Positions 47,753 through 58,801 of a DNA stretch of 64,000 nt are shown here, in pieces. The stretch's first letter is position 1. Every line of letters starts with the position of its first letter. The position numbers and the translations under genes were made by a program. This stretch comes from JAEZBP01 sp963832725. GTDB taxonomy: Bacteria; Myxococcota_A; Polyangia; Polyangiales; Sandaracinaceae. The stretch spans positions 868,001 through 932,000 of the forward strand of contig CAWHVG010000001.1 in NCBI GenBank assembly GCA_963832725.1, given 5' to 3'. Under the pieces are notes generated by a model. The model was given only the letters and a program-made list of their open reading frames with translations, did not search any database and was not told the origin of the DNA.

Positions 47753-48342
47753 ATGCCTCTCCGCTCCGCGCCCAACGTGGTCCCATTTCCGGTGCCTGCC
47801 ACCGAGCCGGCCGTGCTGCTCGAGGGGCTCGTGGCGCGGGACCCGCGGGCGGTGGCGGAGGTCTACCGGGCGCACCACGCGGCGGTCCGGGCGTTCGCGC
47901 GGCGGATGATCGGAGACCCGACGGCGGCGGAGGACGTGGTCCACGATGTGTTCGTCGCCCTCCCGGAGGCGGCGGCGCGTTTCCGCGGAGATGCGTCGCT
48001 GAGCACGTTCTTGATGTCGATCGCGGTCAACCTGTGCCGGCGACGGCTGCGCTCGGCGGCGCGGGGGCGGCGGGCGGTCGAGACGATGCACCGCCGCGAG
48101 GTGCCGACGCCGGTCCGCACGCCCGAGGCCGAGGCTCGTCGCCGCCAGCTCGCCGACGCGCTCGCCCGCGGGCTCGAGGAGCTCGGCGTCGAGCATCGCG
48201 AGGTCTTCGTGCTCTGCGCGATGGAGGAGCGCTCCTCGGTGGAGGTCGCCGACATCCTGGATCTGCCGCCCGGGACGGTGCGCAGTCGGCTCTTTCACGC
48301 GCGCAAGACGCTGCGCGCGTTCCTCGAGCGGGAGGGCGTGAC

Positions 48343-48346
<4 letters not shown>
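47753..48346 (+). CDS. ECF-type RNA polymerase sigma factor
   Basis: About 197 residues with sigma region 2 (VYRAHHAAVRAFARRMIGDPTAAEDVVHDVFVALPEAAARF, STFLMSIAVNLCRRRLR) and region 4 (GLEELGVEHREVFVLCAMEERSSVEVADILDLPPGTVRSRLFHARKTL), a typical ECF layout without region 3. The ATG at 47753 is used; the in-frame codons before it are unlike a sigma factor, though a GTG at 47711 is possible. The stop overlaps the GTG of the next gene, whose product has one membrane helix, so it is likely held by that protein as an anti-sigma partner. Confidence 0.92.
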
Positions 48347-49985
<1,639 letters not shown>

Positions 49986-49992
49986 GCTCGCC

Positions 49993-52023
49993 GTGAACGG
50001 AAGGACCGCCAGCGGGCACCACCCGACGATGCCCACGCGCAGCTCGCATTCGACCACGCGCCGCTCGACCTGGACGCGCGCCCTCGCCTTCGCTCCCCGG
50101 CTCGCGCCGCGCAGGCCGCAGCGGGGCGCGGCGGCCGACGCCGAGGGCACCTCGAGCGCGACATGGCGGCCGCCCTCGACGCACGACTTCGCCTCGCGGC
50201 TCGCTCCGCTCCGGCCGCAGCAGCCGGCGACCGCCGACACCGAGGACGGGTCTGCCTCGACGCTGCGTTCGCGCTCGACGCGCGACTTCGCCTCGCTGCT
50301 CGCACCGCTCCGGCCGGAGCGCGGCGCGGCGACCGACGCCCGGTCCACCTCGAGCGCGACCCGGCGGCCGCGCGCCTCGCATGCGCTGGTCTTCGCCTCG
50401 CTGCTCGCGGCGCTCTCCCTCGGTGCGATGCCCGCCGCCGCCGACGAGCCGGCTCCCGTCACCGTCGCGGTGCGCGCTCCCGACGCGGTCGACCCGGAGG
50501 CGCTGCGGCGCTCGCTGGCGCGCGACCTCGGGGTGCGGGTCGAGGTCGTGCGTCCCGACGCCGACGCGCGGGTCATCGTGGAGATGACGCCCGACGGGCT
50601 CGTCCGCCTGCGCGTCCGCCGCGACGGCCAGGCCCCGCTCACCCGCGAGACGGAGGCGGCCGGGGATCGCGCGGAGACGACGGTCACGGTGAGCCTGCTG
50701 GTGTCGAATCTGGTGCGCGACGAATCGGCCGAGCTGCTGGCGACGCTGCGCATCACCGCGCCCGAGACGACCGCCGACGCGGAGGCGCCGCCCCTGATGG
50801 TGCCGGTGCCCGCACAGACGCCACCGGACGTGATCGTGGTCCCGGCTCCCGAAGCCGAGAGCGCGCCGGCCCCGACCGAGCCAAGCCCGACTGAACCAAG
50901 CCCGACTGAACCAAGCCCGACCGAGCCAACTCTGGCCGACGTGCCGGTCGCCCTCGACTTCGCGCCGATGGTCGGTTTCTCGTCCGGGTTCGCCGGCGGC
51001 GACCGCCGCGTGTTCTCGCTCGGGGTCCTCGGCGCGCTCGAGGGAGAGCTCGACGGACTGGGCATGTCGGGCCTCGTCGACGTGAGCCTCGGGGACACGA
51101 ACGGCGTCCAGCTCGCCGGCCTGGCCAGCATCGGCGGGCAGCTCTCCGGCGCGCAGCTCGCCGGCCTGGTCAGCGTCGCGGGCGGAGACGCGAACGGCGC
51201 GCAGCTCTCCGGCGTCACCAGCGTGGCCGGCCGCCTCGGCGGCGTGCAGCTCTCCGGCCTGGTCAGCGTGGCGGCGAGGGACGCCGGCGGTGCGCAGCTC
51301 TCCGGATTGGTGAGCGCGACGCCGGGGCGGCTCTCGGGCTTGCAGCTCTCCGGCGTCGCCTCGGTGGCCGGCGCGGTGGATGGCCTGCAGGTCTCCGGGG
51401 TGGCGTCGGTCTCGGCCGGGTCGATGAGCGGCGCGCAGCTCGGCCTGGTGAACGTCGCCGGCGCGGTCGAGGGCGCGCAGCTCGGTCTGGTGAACGTGGC
51501 CGGGCGCGTGCGCGGCGTGCAGATCGGGCTCTTCAACGTCGCCGAGAAGGCGGACGCGGCGATCGGTCTCTTCAGCCTCCAGACCCACGGCCGAACCCAC
51601 CTGCGCGTCGGTGGCGACACCAACGGTCTGCTCGGCGTCAGCCTCGTCCACGGCGGGGTGACCCACTCCATCCTCTCCGCCGCCGTGATGCCCTTCGACG
51701 GCCGCCCGACGTTCGCGCTCGGCGTCGGCCTCGGCGCGCGCGCCCAGCTCGCGGACATCGTGCACCTCGACGTCGAGGGGCTCGTCCACGCGCTGCTCGA
51801 CGATCGCGTGAGCCAGTACGGGCCGGGGCTGATGACCGAGCTCCGCGTCCTCGCCGGGGTCACGCTGCTCGACGGCGTCGCGGTCTACGCCGGCCTCGCC
51901 TACCGCATTCAGATCACCCGCGCCGCGACGCCGGAGCTCGGCGCGCCGCTCTTGGCCCACGACCTCGGCGTGGGCGTCCGTGGCTTCCCCGCGCTCGTGG
52001 CGGGGGTGGAGCTCTTCCGATGA
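49993..52023 (+). CDS. Surface repeat protein (LA_2272-like), possibly outer membrane
   Basis: A signal peptide (ALVFASLLAALSLGAMPAAADE) lies about 130 codons after the first in-frame GTG. An N-terminal domain (VTVAVRAPDAVDPEALRRSLARDLGV) and a TEPSP linker precede about ten degenerate repeats of 17-18 residues of the type NGAQLSGVTSVAG or VEGAQLGLVNVAG. This resembles the LA_2272 surface-repeat proteins and probably forms a beta-solenoid. The last 150 residues read like a beta-barrel end. The 130 codons before the signal hold three copies of a similar 33-35 residue segment (FASLLAPLRP...), so the true start may be near the last one. It follows the sigma/anti-sigma pair by 7 bp. Confidence 0.75.
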   Translation: MNGRTASGHHPTMPTRSSHSTTRRSTWTRALAFAPRLAPRRPQRGAAADAEGTSSATWRPPSTHDFASRLAPLRPQQPATADTEDGSASTLRSRSTRDFASLLAPLRPERGAATDARSTSSATRRPRASHALVFASLLAALSLGAMPAAADEPAPVTVAVRAPDAVDPEALRRSLARDLGVRVEVVRPDADARVIVEMTPDGLVRLRVRRDGQAPLTRETEAAGDRAETTVTVSLLVSNLVRDESAELLATLRITAPETTADAEAPPLMVPVPAQTPPDVIVVPAPEAESAPAPTEPSPTEPSPTEPSPTEPTLADVPVALDFAPMVGFSSGFAGGDRRVFSLGVLGALEGELDGLGMSGLVDVSLGDTNGVQLAGLASIGGQLSGAQLAGLVSVAGGDANGAQLSGVTSVAGRLGGVQLSGLVSVAARDAGGAQLSGLVSATPGRLSGLQLSGVASVAGAVDGLQVSGVASVSAGSMSGAQLGLVNVAGAVEGAQLGLVNVAGRVRGVQIGLFNVAEKADAAIGLFSLQTHGRTHLRVGGDTNGLLGVSLVHGGVTHSILSAAVMPFDGRPTFALGVGLGARAQLADIVHLDVEGLVHALLDDRVSQYGPGLMTELRVLAGVTLLDGVAVYAGLAYRIQITRAATPELGAPLLAHDLGVGVRGFPALVAGVELFR

Positions 52024-52037
52024 GAGAAGGAGATCCC

Positions 52038-52871
52038 ATGACGCACTCCGTTCGACGCTGGTTGCTCGTCTCGTCCGCCCTCCTCTTCGTGGGCTGCGTC
52101 GGTCCGCGTCGCGAGGTGACCACCCGGACGGTCGCCCAGCGCGCCGATGGCTTCGACGTGCTCGACGTCGACGTGGCGGAGGGCGACCTCGATGTCGTCG
52201 GCGACCCGAGCGCGACCGAGGTGCGGATGGACGCGACCCTCGCCACGCACCTGCTCGGTCGCGGCGACGATGTGAACGCGACCGAGGCGCTCTCCGTCAC
52301 GCTCGACGAGCAGGACGGTCACCTGCGCGCGCTGGTTCGCCTGGACGGCGCGCCGGCCGGCTACTTCGCGGACGTGGTCCTGCACGTGCCGTCCCGCCTC
52401 GCGCTGAACGTGCGCGACAGCGCGGGAGACATCATCGTCTCGGACGTCGCGAGCCTCGGCGTGGACGACGGCGCGGGCGACCTCGACGTCTCGAACGTGG
52501 CCGGCGCGGTGCGGATCGACGACGGCTCCGGCGACATTCGCCTGACGACGATCGGCGCGCTCACGCTGACCGACGACTCCGGCGGGATCGACGTCCACGA
52601 GGTCGACGGCGACGTCGAGCTGCACGACGCGAGCGGCGACATCACCCTCGACGGCGTCACGGGCGGCGTGATGGTCGAGGACGGCTCCGGTGAGCTCGCC
52701 TGCGCGCACGTCGGCGGCGACATGGACATCACCGACGGGAGCGGCGGCATCCACCTCGAGCACGTCGGCGGCACCGCGCGCATCGTCGACGGAAGCGGCG
52801 ACATCGTGGCGATCGACGTGGGCGACGTGAACGTCGTCTCCGACGGGAGCGGCAACGTGGACATCCGCTGA
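52038..52871 (+). CDS. DUF4097-type repeat lipoprotein
   Basis: A 277-residue protein with lipoprotein signal LLVSSALLFVGC. The rest is a right-handed repeat fold with motifs such as NVRDSAGDIIVSDV, VRIDDGSGDIRLTTI, VELHDASGDITLDGV and ARIVDGSGDIVAIDV, the (D/S)GSGD-I pattern of the DUF4097/LiaG-like family. These proteins are thought to be envelope structural or sensing proteins. The ATG at 52038 has AGAAGGAGA five bases upstream. An earlier ATG at 52020 overlaps the upstream stop but has no such site. It probably belongs to the same operon as the surface-repeat protein. Confidence 0.85.
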   Translation: MTHSVRRWLLVSSALLFVGCVGPRREVTTRTVAQRADGFDVLDVDVAEGDLDVVGDPSATEVRMDATLATHLLGRGDDVNATEALSVTLDEQDGHLRALVRLDGAPAGYFADVVLHVPSRLALNVRDSAGDIIVSDVASLGVDDGAGDLDVSNVAGAVRIDDGSGDIRLTTIGALTLTDDSGGIDVHEVDGDVELHDASGDITLDGVTGGVMVEDGSGELACAHVGGDMDITDGSGGIHLEHVGGTARIVDGSGDIVAIDVGDVNVVSDGSGNVDIR

Positions 52872-52924
52872 TTCGGCTCGCGCGTCCGGCGACTGACGCT
52901 ACGCTCGTTCCCTGGAGGACGGGC

Positions 52925-54925
52925 ATGACGCGTCGACTCATTGCGCTTTTCTTGGTGGTGGCGGCGGGCTGCGGGGGCGGGCAGCAGGCCACGGACGGAG
53001 GCCCCGGCGACGCGGCTCAGCCGGACGCGGGAGCGGGCGACGCGGGCGCCGACGGAGGGACGGACGCCGGGCCGCCGCCGGAGGTGCGCTGCGTGTCGCC
53101 GGGGTACGGCGAGATGATCCGCGCGCGGGAGGGCGACACGGTCCGGGTGGTGGCGGCGATCACCTCGCCCGCCCACGCGACGGCGGTCCGCATGAACGGG
53201 ACCGACGTGACGCCCGACGATCTCGGGCTCGTCTCGATCGACGTCAGCGCCGCGCTCGGGGTGCAGGCGGTCGTCGTCGAGATCGATCGGGACGACGGCG
53301 TGAGTCAGGAGTCCATCTGCACCTTCCTCGCCGCGCCCGCGTTCGCCGACGCCACGACGCAGGTCGACAGGGTGGTGGAGATGGCGCTGCAAGGCGACGC
53401 CGTGTACTCGAACGCGACGCCGGAGGTGGACTCCATCGCCGACGTGTACGGGACGGTGGCGAACCAGGCGGCCCGCTCGGCCCTCGAGAGCTCGGTCCCC
53501 ACCGCGGAGGTGACGCCCGCGGCCTGCTCGACCACGCCCTGTGACGCGCACGTCGACCACATCACCTACGGCGCGCTCACGGTGACCGGCACGAACGACG
53601 TCGGCTTCGCGAGCTACCCCTCCTACGGCGGCCCGGACACGCCCGGGTTCGGCGTGCAGGGCTCCGTCGCCGACTTCACGCTCGAGATCGCCGCGGTCGA
53701 CGGGATCGCCCCGCTCGACGGACCGACGGCCTTCTCCGCGACCGGCGACAGCACGGGTCCCGCCGGGACCATCTCCGTGACCGGCTGCTTCTTCGACGCC
53801 GCCGCGACGACCGATCCGAGCGCGTCGAGCTTCCGCGTCGTCGCGTCGAGCCCCGAGATGTACTGCTCGGTCACGGTGAGCCTGCCGAGCATCGCGGACA
53901 CGGTGCTGGCCGGGAACGCGGAGAGCGTCGTCCAGACCTACCTGACGAGCGACGGGCTCCTCGCGCCGAGCGGCGCCATCGCCTCCGCCGTCGCCGACGC
54001 GCTGGCGGTGGTGGTCAGCGACACGCTCGGCGGCGCGACCAGCCCGCTGCCCAGCGACATCGCGCTGCCGAGCATCGCCGGCACGACGGTGCACCTCACG
54101 CTCACCACCAGCACCAGCGACGCGCAGCACGACTCCGTGAACGACGGCGTGAACCTCTGGATGGGCATGCTGCTCGAAGGGCTGGCCGGAAGCGGCGGGC
54201 CCGGCATGCCGCTCACCCGCGGGGTGCCGCTGGCGGTGGGCGGGGCCGCGCCGGCCATCACGCCCGACCATCCGGTCGGCATCAGCATCGCGCCGGACTT
54301 CCTCAACCAGGTCTTCCACGCCCACTGGCGCGCCGGCGGGATGGCCGGCATCGTGGCGCCGAACATGATCGTGGCGCCGAGCATGATCGTCGCGCCCGAC
54401 ATGATCGTGGCGCCGAACATGATCGTCGCGCCCAACATGCTGCAGATCGACGGCGTGTTGCCGGCGATGGCCAGCCTCGGCGCGGACGGCACGTTGACGG
54501 TGTCCATGGCGTTCGACGCCACGCTCTCGGGCAGCGACGCGCCCTACGCGAGCGGACCGACGATCCGCGTGGCCATGACCGCGCACGCCAGCATCACCGA
54601 GAACGGCGCCTCGCCCAGCTACGCGGTGACGGACCTCAGCGCGCTCTCGGTCGGCCTTCCGGCCGGCACCTCGAGCGACGACCGCACCACGCTGCGCTCC
54701 TACGCCGCGATCCTCGGCAACTACCTGGCCGGCTTCGCCCTCGGCGACGCCATGCCGGCGCTGCCCGTGATGCAGCTCGGCGTGCCCGAGAGCGTCACCA
54801 TCGGCAGCGACACCCTCTCCACCGGCATCGCCGCCGGCACCCGCCTCGGCCTCGTCAGCCCCACCGTGCAGCTCGCCGCCGACCACTTCCAGACGGGCGG
54901 CGACCTGGCGGCCATCGCGCCCTAG
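52925..54925 (+). CDS. Large lipoprotein with IVAPNM repeats
   Basis: A 666-residue protein with signal MTRRLIALFLVVAAGC, a DGG/DAG linker and then about 600 residues of beta-rich sequence with Ig-like pieces (VRVVAAITSPAHATAVRMNGTDVTP, VQAVVVEIDRDDGVSQE). Near residues 475-505 a hexapeptide IVAPNM, IVAPSM, IVAPDM recurs five times with an 18-bp DNA unit. A central domain (TDLSALSVGLPAG...) and a final TVQLAADHFQTGGDL complete the protein. No enzyme signature is seen. An envelope or surface role is inferred from the lipid anchor. Confidence 0.8.
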   Translation: MTRRLIALFLVVAAGCGGGQQATDGGPGDAAQPDAGAGDAGADGGTDAGPPPEVRCVSPGYGEMIRAREGDTVRVVAAITSPAHATAVRMNGTDVTPDDLGLVSIDVSAALGVQAVVVEIDRDDGVSQESICTFLAAPAFADATTQVDRVVEMALQGDAVYSNATPEVDSIADVYGTVANQAARSALESSVPTAEVTPAACSTTPCDAHVDHITYGALTVTGTNDVGFASYPSYGGPDTPGFGVQGSVADFTLEIAAVDGIAPLDGPTAFSATGDSTGPAGTISVTGCFFDAAATTDPSASSFRVVASSPEMYCSVTVSLPSIADTVLAGNAESVVQTYLTSDGLLAPSGAIASAVADALAVVVSDTLGGATSPLPSDIALPSIAGTTVHLTLTTSTSDAQHDSVNDGVNLWMGMLLEGLAGSGGPGMPLTRGVPLAVGGAAPAITPDHPVGISIAPDFLNQVFHAHWRAGGMAGIVAPNMIVAPSMIVAPDMIVAPNMIVAPNMLQIDGVLPAMASLGADGTLTVSMAFDATLSGSDAPYASGPTIRVAMTAHASITENGASPSYAVTDLSALSVGLPAGTSSDDRTTLRSYAAILGNYLAGFALGDAMPALPVMQLGVPESVTIGSDTLSTGIAAGTRLGLVSPTVQLAADHFQTGGDLAAIAP

Positions 54926-54991
54926 ACCCCCGATTCATCGTTCGCGTCGATCGGCTTGGAGACGTGCGGCCGCCTGTCGTAGCCTCCATCC

Positions 54992-57007
54992 GTGCGTTCG
55001 CGGCTCGCCCTCGCCTCCGCGCTCTTCGCGGCGACCGCGCTGGGGCTCGCCGCCATGACGCCGCTCGCGAACCCCGACACCTTCGGGCACCTCGCACAGG
55101 GCCGCGCCATCGCCGAGGCCGGCGGCCCGCCCGCGACCGACCCCTTCTCGTGCTGGCGACCCGCGCCACAGCCCTGGGTCAACTACGAGTGGCTCAGCGA
55201 CTGGCTCACCTGGCTCGTCTACAGCGCGCTCGGCCCGAACGGGCTGATCGCGCTGGCGATGGCCATGGTGGCCGGCTCCGCCGCGGGCCTGGTCCTGCTC
55301 GCGGCGCGGCTCCGCGGACCGCGCGCGGGCTGGCTCGCCTCGCTCCTGCTCGTCGCGTCGATCCCCGCGCTGCGGCCCCGTCTCAGCGCCCGGCCTCACC
55401 TGATCGCGCTCCCCTTCGCCTCGCTCTACCTCGCCGTCTTCACCTCGGAGGCGCTCTTCGCGACCCGCCGCCGGGCCGCCACGACCGTCGCGCTCCTCGC
55501 GGGCGCGCAGCTCCTCTGGGCGAACCTCCACGGCTCGCACCTGCTGGGCCTCGCAATCGCCGGCCTGAGCGCGCTCGCGGCGCTGCCCGACCGCCGCCGC
55601 GCCGCCACCCTCGGCGTCGCGACGGGGGTCCTCGCGCTGGCCTCGTGCGTCTCGCCGTACGGGCCCGCGATGGCGGTGACCGCGGTGCGCCACGTCTTCG
55701 ACCCCTCGTACCGTGCCGTGGTGTCGGAGTGGCAGTCGCTGGCGAGCGAGGGCTGGACGTGGACGACGGTGAGCGCGGGGATCGCGTGCGTCGGGCTCGC
55801 GCTCGCCGGGCCGCGCTCGATCCGAGGCGGCGTCGCCACGCGCACCTGGTGGGCGGTGGCGGCGGCCGTCGCCGTCGGCGCGCTGCGCTCCCTCCGCTTC
55901 GTCGAGGAGCTCCTCTTCCTCGGGAGCCCTCTCCTCGGGATGGCGCTCGCCGACGTCTTCTCGAAGGCGCTCGATCGCGCCGCGGGTCGGGCGGTGGTGG
56001 TCGCGTCCATGGCCGGCGCGCTCGCGCTCGTAGCCGTGGGCGAGGCGCACGACGAGAGCGGGCTCGCGCTGCTGGCCACCGGGACCGACACGCGCTTCGT
56101 GCCTCGGGAGGCGGCCCAGCACCTCGCGCGGGAGCTGCCCGGCGCGCACGTGCTCGGCTCGATGCCCGACTCCTGGTACCTGATGTGGGCCGCGCCGGAG
56201 GTCTGCGTCGTCGTGGACGGTCGCGTGCCCTTCTACGGGCCGGCGCACGTGCGGGCGGCGACGGATGCGCTCGCCGTAGAGGGTGCCCTCGCGCCCTTCG
56301 TCGCCCGCCATCACATCGACGCGGTGCTGGTCCAGCACACCGCGCGTGACGAGGTCGCCGCGCTGCGCTCGCTCGCCACCGATCCGGGCTTCGTGCGCAC
56401 GTGGCTCGACGGCCGCTACGCCGTCTACGTGGACCGCGCCCTCGCCGCTCGACGAGGGCTGGCGACGGGGGCCCTCGACGCGCTCCCCGCGACCTACGAC
56501 GCGGCCGCGATCCTCGGAGCGCCGGACGTCGGCGCGGTGCGGGCCGCGCTCGGCCGACTGGGATCCGGACCGAGCGCGCGGGCCTTCGCGAGCTTCGTGC
56601 GCGCAGAGCTCCGCCTTCGCCCGCTGGCCCGCCAAGCCGGCTGGGCCGGTTACCGACCTCCGGCCGACGCCGAGGAGCGGGCCCGCGTCGAGCTCGCGCG
56701 GCGAGAGCTGAGCCGCACCCTCGCCCGCGCGGGCCGCGTGCCGGTGGTGGCCGCGCACGCCGCCCTGGTCTCCGCGCTAACCTGCCGGCTGGACGAGGCC
56801 CGCGCGCTCCTGCAGCTCGCCCGCCGCGAAGGCGACGTGCGCGAGACCCTCTTCGGCCAGGCCGAGATCGACCTCCGCGCGGGAGACGACGCGGCCCTCG
56901 ACGCGCTCCTCGCCGCCGCCCGGGCCACGCCGGGAGGCGCCGACGACCCCTGGCTCGCCGCGCTGGACCGCGAGCGCCGGGAGCACGTCACCTGCCAGGC
57001 CCCATAG
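54992..57007 (+). CDS. Polytopic membrane protein, glycosyltransferase-like, with soluble C-terminus
   Basis: 671 residues, GTG start. The first 360 residues hold about nine to ten membrane helices, opening with NPDTFGHLAQGRAIAEAG and WVNYEWLSDWLTWLVYSALG, a pattern seen in PMT/ArnT-like and related uncharacterised integral membrane proteins whose first outside loop carries acidic residues. A soluble region with SMPDSWYLMWAAPEVCVVVDGR follows, as in proteins that end in an extracytoplasmic domain, and a helical TPR-like tail (DEARALLQLARREGDVRET). Lipid-linked sugar transfer is a guess from the layout. Confidence 0.65.
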   Translation: MRSRLALASALFAATALGLAAMTPLANPDTFGHLAQGRAIAEAGGPPATDPFSCWRPAPQPWVNYEWLSDWLTWLVYSALGPNGLIALAMAMVAGSAAGLVLLAARLRGPRAGWLASLLLVASIPALRPRLSARPHLIALPFASLYLAVFTSEALFATRRRAATTVALLAGAQLLWANLHGSHLLGLAIAGLSALAALPDRRRAATLGVATGVLALASCVSPYGPAMAVTAVRHVFDPSYRAVVSEWQSLASEGWTWTTVSAGIACVGLALAGPRSIRGGVATRTWWAVAAAVAVGALRSLRFVEELLFLGSPLLGMALADVFSKALDRAAGRAVVVASMAGALALVAVGEAHDESGLALLATGTDTRFVPREAAQHLARELPGAHVLGSMPDSWYLMWAAPEVCVVVDGRVPFYGPAHVRAATDALAVEGALAPFVARHHIDAVLVQHTARDEVAALRSLATDPGFVRTWLDGRYAVYVDRALAARRGLATGALDALPATYDAAAILGAPDVGAVRAALGRLGSGPSARAFASFVRAELRLRPLARQAGWAGYRPPADAEERARVELARRELSRTLARAGRVPVVAAHAALVSALTCRLDEARALLQLARREGDVRETLFGQAEIDLRAGDDAALDALLAAARATPGGADDPWLAALDRERREHVTCQAP

Positions 57008-57109
57008 CCCCACACCGATCCAGCGAAGTCGCCGGAGACCGAGGGCGGGGCGGGACCCATCCACGGCCTCCGCCGCGAGCCTTCGGACCACGCGGCGGAG
57101 GGGTCTCGA

Positions 57110-58513
<1,404 letters not shown>

Positions 58514-58801
58514 GACGAGGCAGCCATAGCACGCGCGGCCGGGTTCGGAGAGGCGGCTGCAGCTCCCTCCGCGAAGACGCCGCGCGCGAACCGCGAGCTC
58601 GGCGGCGGCGGCGCGCAGGCAGGTGAGCCTGCGGGGCTCCGGCGGAGCGACGCCGAGGTTGTCGCGGCCCGCTCCAACGGATCGCGCGCGGATCTGGCAG
58701 CGGGTCCCTTCGACGCGGACCACGAGCTCGTAAAGCGCCGGACACCCGCATTGCCGTGGGGTCGAAGGGCGTCCTGGTTGCGCGGCCCGCTCGGAGCGGG
58801 T

